DNA from: Pseudomonas sp. Q1-7
Lineage (GTDB): Bacteria > Pseudomonadota > Gammaproteobacteria > Pseudomonadales > Pseudomonadaceae
Length of the DNA stretch: 64,000 bases
Reading direction: 5' to 3'
Assembly: GCF_028010285.1 (NCBI RefSeq)
Contig: NZ_CP116304.1
Span: 62,001-126,000, forward strand
Below the pieces are notes generated by a model. The model did not search any database and was not told where the DNA came from. It was given only the letters and a program-made list of their open reading frames with translations. The position numbers and the translations under genes were made by a program. Of this stretch, positions 62,103 to 64,000 are shown in pieces (position 1 is the first letter of the stretch; each line of letters begins with the position of its first letter).

Positions 62103-64000
62103 CTAGACCAGCAACCCCAGGCTCTTGGCGCGCATCACCGCCTGGGTGCGGCGTTTCACGCCGAGCTTGCTGTTGATCTTCTTGGTGTGGGTTTTCACGG
62201 TGTTGACCGAGATGAACAGCTGGCCGCCAATCTCCAGGTTGGAGAAGCCTTCGGCCAGCAGTTGCAGCACGGCGCGCTCACGCTGGCTGAGCAGGCTGGA
62301 CGGGGCATCGGCTGTCACGCCGCCGTCCCGCAGCGGGTGATCCCGCAACAGGCCGTGCATACCCAGGCGTTCGGCCTGCTCCAGGGCCTGGCGTTCCAGC
62401 TGGCCGGCGTCGGGCCGACCCAGGGCTTGCCCGGCAGCGGCCAGGGCCAGTTGCACTTCGCACCCCAGCGGCACGAACTGCAGGGTCTGGCAACGCTCCA
62501 GCAGGGGGCGCAGCAGGGTTTCGGCCTGCTCGGGGTGGCCGCCTTCCAACTGCGCCCGTGCCAGCAGCAATTGGTTGCGCAAGGGCAGGGCGGGGTAATC
62601 CAGCGGTGCCATCCAGGCGTGCTCGCCGGTGAAGTAGCGCTGGATGCGCAGGGCCACTGGCTCGATGCGCTCCCAGCGGCCCTGGCGGGCCAGCACGCGC
62701 ATGCGTTGCAGGTGCAGCACGCCACCGTAGATGTAGCGCCAGACCTGGCGGCAATGCATCTGCCGCTCGGCTTCGCGCAGTTCCAGGAAGGCCTCGTCGA
62801 ACTGGCCGCGACGGGCGTACAGCTCCGCCAGGCCGAGGAAACCGTGCAGGACGAAGGGGTCGTGGCAGTCCTGGGCCTGCTCCAGGCCGGCCTGCAGGGC
62901 GCCCTCGGCGTCGTCCAGGCGGTCGGCGATCAGGTGCAGCTCGGCCTGGATCAGGTGCAGGCGGCCGAGCATCAGGCTGTCCACCTGCTTGCGTTGGCCG
63001 ATCAGCGCGAAGCTCTGTTCCAGCAGGCTCTGGGCGCGGCCGAACTCGCCGCGGAGCAGCAACAGGCGGATGCGGTCCAGGTTGATCAGCACCTCGAACA
63101 GCAGGCTGCCCTGGCGGCGGGCGATCTCCAGCGCCTTGTGCAGGTGCGGTTGCGCGTCCTCCGGGGCGCCGCTGGCCATGGCGACCCGCGCCAGGCTGGA
63201 GTAGCAGAACAGGATCGGCATCCAGTCGTGCTCGGGGAGGTGCTCCAGGGCCTCGCTGCAGTACTGCCGCGCGCGGGATGGGGACTGGCTGCGCAAGGCC
63301 GCAAGCACGCCTTGCAGCGCCTGGCAGTTGGCCAGCAGCTTGCGGTTGCGCTGGGCGGTGGGTTGCGGGAGGAAGTGGCCGAGCTTGGCGATGCAGGCTT
63401 CGGCTTCGTCCAGGCGCCAGGAGATCAGCAGGCCCCAGGCATTCAGGCTGAGCAGGCGTGGTGTGCTTTCCAGCAGCGCGATGGGCAGGCGTGACCGCCA
63501 GGCGAGGAGGCGGGCCAGGTGCTGTTCGCCGGTCAGCCATTCCTGGCCGAGGTGTTCCAGGTAGTTCGCCGCCGCTTCCGGCCGTCCGGCGCAGAGCGCC
63601 TGTTCGATGGCTTCCTCCACCTGGCCGCTGGCGATGAACATGCGGCAGGCACTGAGGTGCAGGCGGGAGGCGGCGGCGTCGCTGAGGCGGTGGCGCAGGG
63701 CCCGCGCCACGGCGGGCAGCACGCGGTACCAGGTGCCGTGTTCGTCCAGCGGCATGCAGAAGGCCTGGCGTGCCAGCAGGCGCTCGAAAAGTCCGGCGCC
63801 GTCGCTGTCTTCCCAGAGGTGCCGGCAGAGCTCGGCGGAGACCTTGGGCAGGTGGGCCAGGCCGAACAGGCAGTCGGTTTCCTCGGGGCTCAGGCGGTTG
63901 AGCAACTCGTGGTCGAGGTATTCCTTGAGCCAGCAGTGCTGGGCACTGGCGCTGGCCGGTGCCTTGCCGGACAGGTGCAGGCGCACGCCGGCGCACCATC
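62103..64000 (-). CDS. MalT/LuxR-type large transcriptional regulator, C-terminal part
   Basis: The frame runs off the right edge, so the N-terminal ATPase part is not visible; 632 residues are present. The middle is a long helical-repeat region (TPR-like, FYSSLARVAMASGAPEDAQPHL, LYARRGQFDEAFLELREAE). The last 65 residues are a LuxR helix-turn-helix: LSQRERAVLQLLAEGFSNLEIG and SVNTVKTHTKKINSKLGV. The organisation matches MalT-type LAL regulators, which use an N-terminal ATPase and bind a small inducer. Ligand and targets are unknown. Confidence 0.85.
   Translation of the reverse strand, partial: WCAGVRLHLSGKAPASASAQHCWLKEYLDHELLNRLSPEETDCLFGLAHLPKVSAELCRHLWEDSDGAGLFERLLARQAFCMPLDEHGTWYRVLPAVARALRHRLSDAAASRLHLSACRMFIASGQVEEAIEQALCAGRPEAAANYLEHLGQEWLTGEQHLARLLAWRSRLPIALLESTPRLLSLNAWGLLISWRLDEAEACIAKLGHFLPQPTAQRNRKLLANCQALQGVLAALRSQSPSRARQYCSEALEHLPEHDWMPILFCYSSLARVAMASGAPEDAQPHLHKALEIARRQGSLLFEVLINLDRIRLLLLRGEFGRAQSLLEQSFALIGQRKQVDSLMLGRLHLIQAELHLIADRLDDAEGALQAGLEQAQDCHDPFVLHGFLGLAELYARRGQFDEAFLELREAERQMHCRQVWRYIYGGVLHLQRMRVLARQGRWERIEPVALRIQRYFTGEHAWMAPLDYPALPLRNQLLLARAQLEGGHPEQAETLLRPLLERCQTLQFVPLGCEVQLALAAAGQALGRPDAGQLERQALEQAERLGMHGLLRDHPLRDGGVTADAPSSLLSQRERAVLQLLAEGFSNLEIGGQLFISVNTVKTHTKKINSKLGVKRRTQAVMRAKSLGLLV

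Overview
The window is high-GC chromosomal DNA from a Pseudomonas in the broad sense. From memory, not from a search, positions 0.5-27 kb follow the gene order of P. aeruginosa PAO1 from metNIQ through znu/zur, nrdJ, thrB, polA, engB, cytochrome c4, dsbA, a GGDEF protein and ampDh2 to kinB/algB. The rest is joined differently, which suggests a relative of P. aeruginosa (resinovorans/otitidis-like) rather than P. aeruginosa itself. No rRNA, tRNA, CRISPR array or complete prophage was seen.

Layout. 1-481: 3' end of an IS4-type insertion sequence. 0.5-3.0 kb: methionine ABC importer. 3.2-6.8 kb: lipoprotein, then ZnuB/ZnuC/Zur divergent from ZnuA around a Zur box. 7-9.8 kb: split B12-dependent ribonucleotide reductase NrdJa/NrdJb. 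10-19.8 kb: thrB, polA, an ErsA-type sRNA, engB, two cytochromes c, dsbA, an EEP hydrolase and a diguanylate cyclase. 19.8-26.1 kb: DASH cryptochrome, MarC-type protein, lipoprotein amidase and the KinB/AlgB two-component system. 26.5-35.2 kb: small membrane proteins, WrbA, a gate-domain membrane protein, a DUF2914-type protein, a bile-acid/sodium-type symporter, an epimerase, an AraC regulator and a Na/Pi-type transporter. 35.5-44.2 kb: recC-recB-recD. 44.6-47.7 kb: an accessory stretch with an orphan BRO-N gene behind a structured leader, a secreted VAEGGSDR-repeat protein, and a fusion of a papain-like domain to an alpha/beta hydrolase. 47.8-51.7 kb: TerC, CitM and AEC transporters and a GFA gene with an in-frame amber codon. 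51.7-52.6 kb: a 116-bp tandem array. 52.6-56.3 kb: a DUF4105-type HExxH protein, two DUF2388 and two DUF1127 proteins. 56.6-61.6 kb: a CoA-transferase and the three-gene transhydrogenase pntAa-pntAb-pntB. 62.1 kb to the end: a truncated MalT/LuxR-type regulator.

The most interesting structure is in noncoding DNA. The 19-bp end of the IS at 463-481 recurs as the terminal inverted repeats of a 178-bp non-coding element at 58414-58591. That element has a perfect 11-bp target duplication and sits in the loop of the pnt operon's intrinsic terminator. The IS end itself abuts half of the met operon's terminator, also split near its loop. A transposon family that inserts into terminator loops, and whose palindromic ends could keep the host stem paired, is the best candidate here for an undescribed behaviour. 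Five dispersed ~90-bp palindromic repeats sit between other genes. Many coding starts were moved inward to ATG or GTG codons with a ribosome-binding site.
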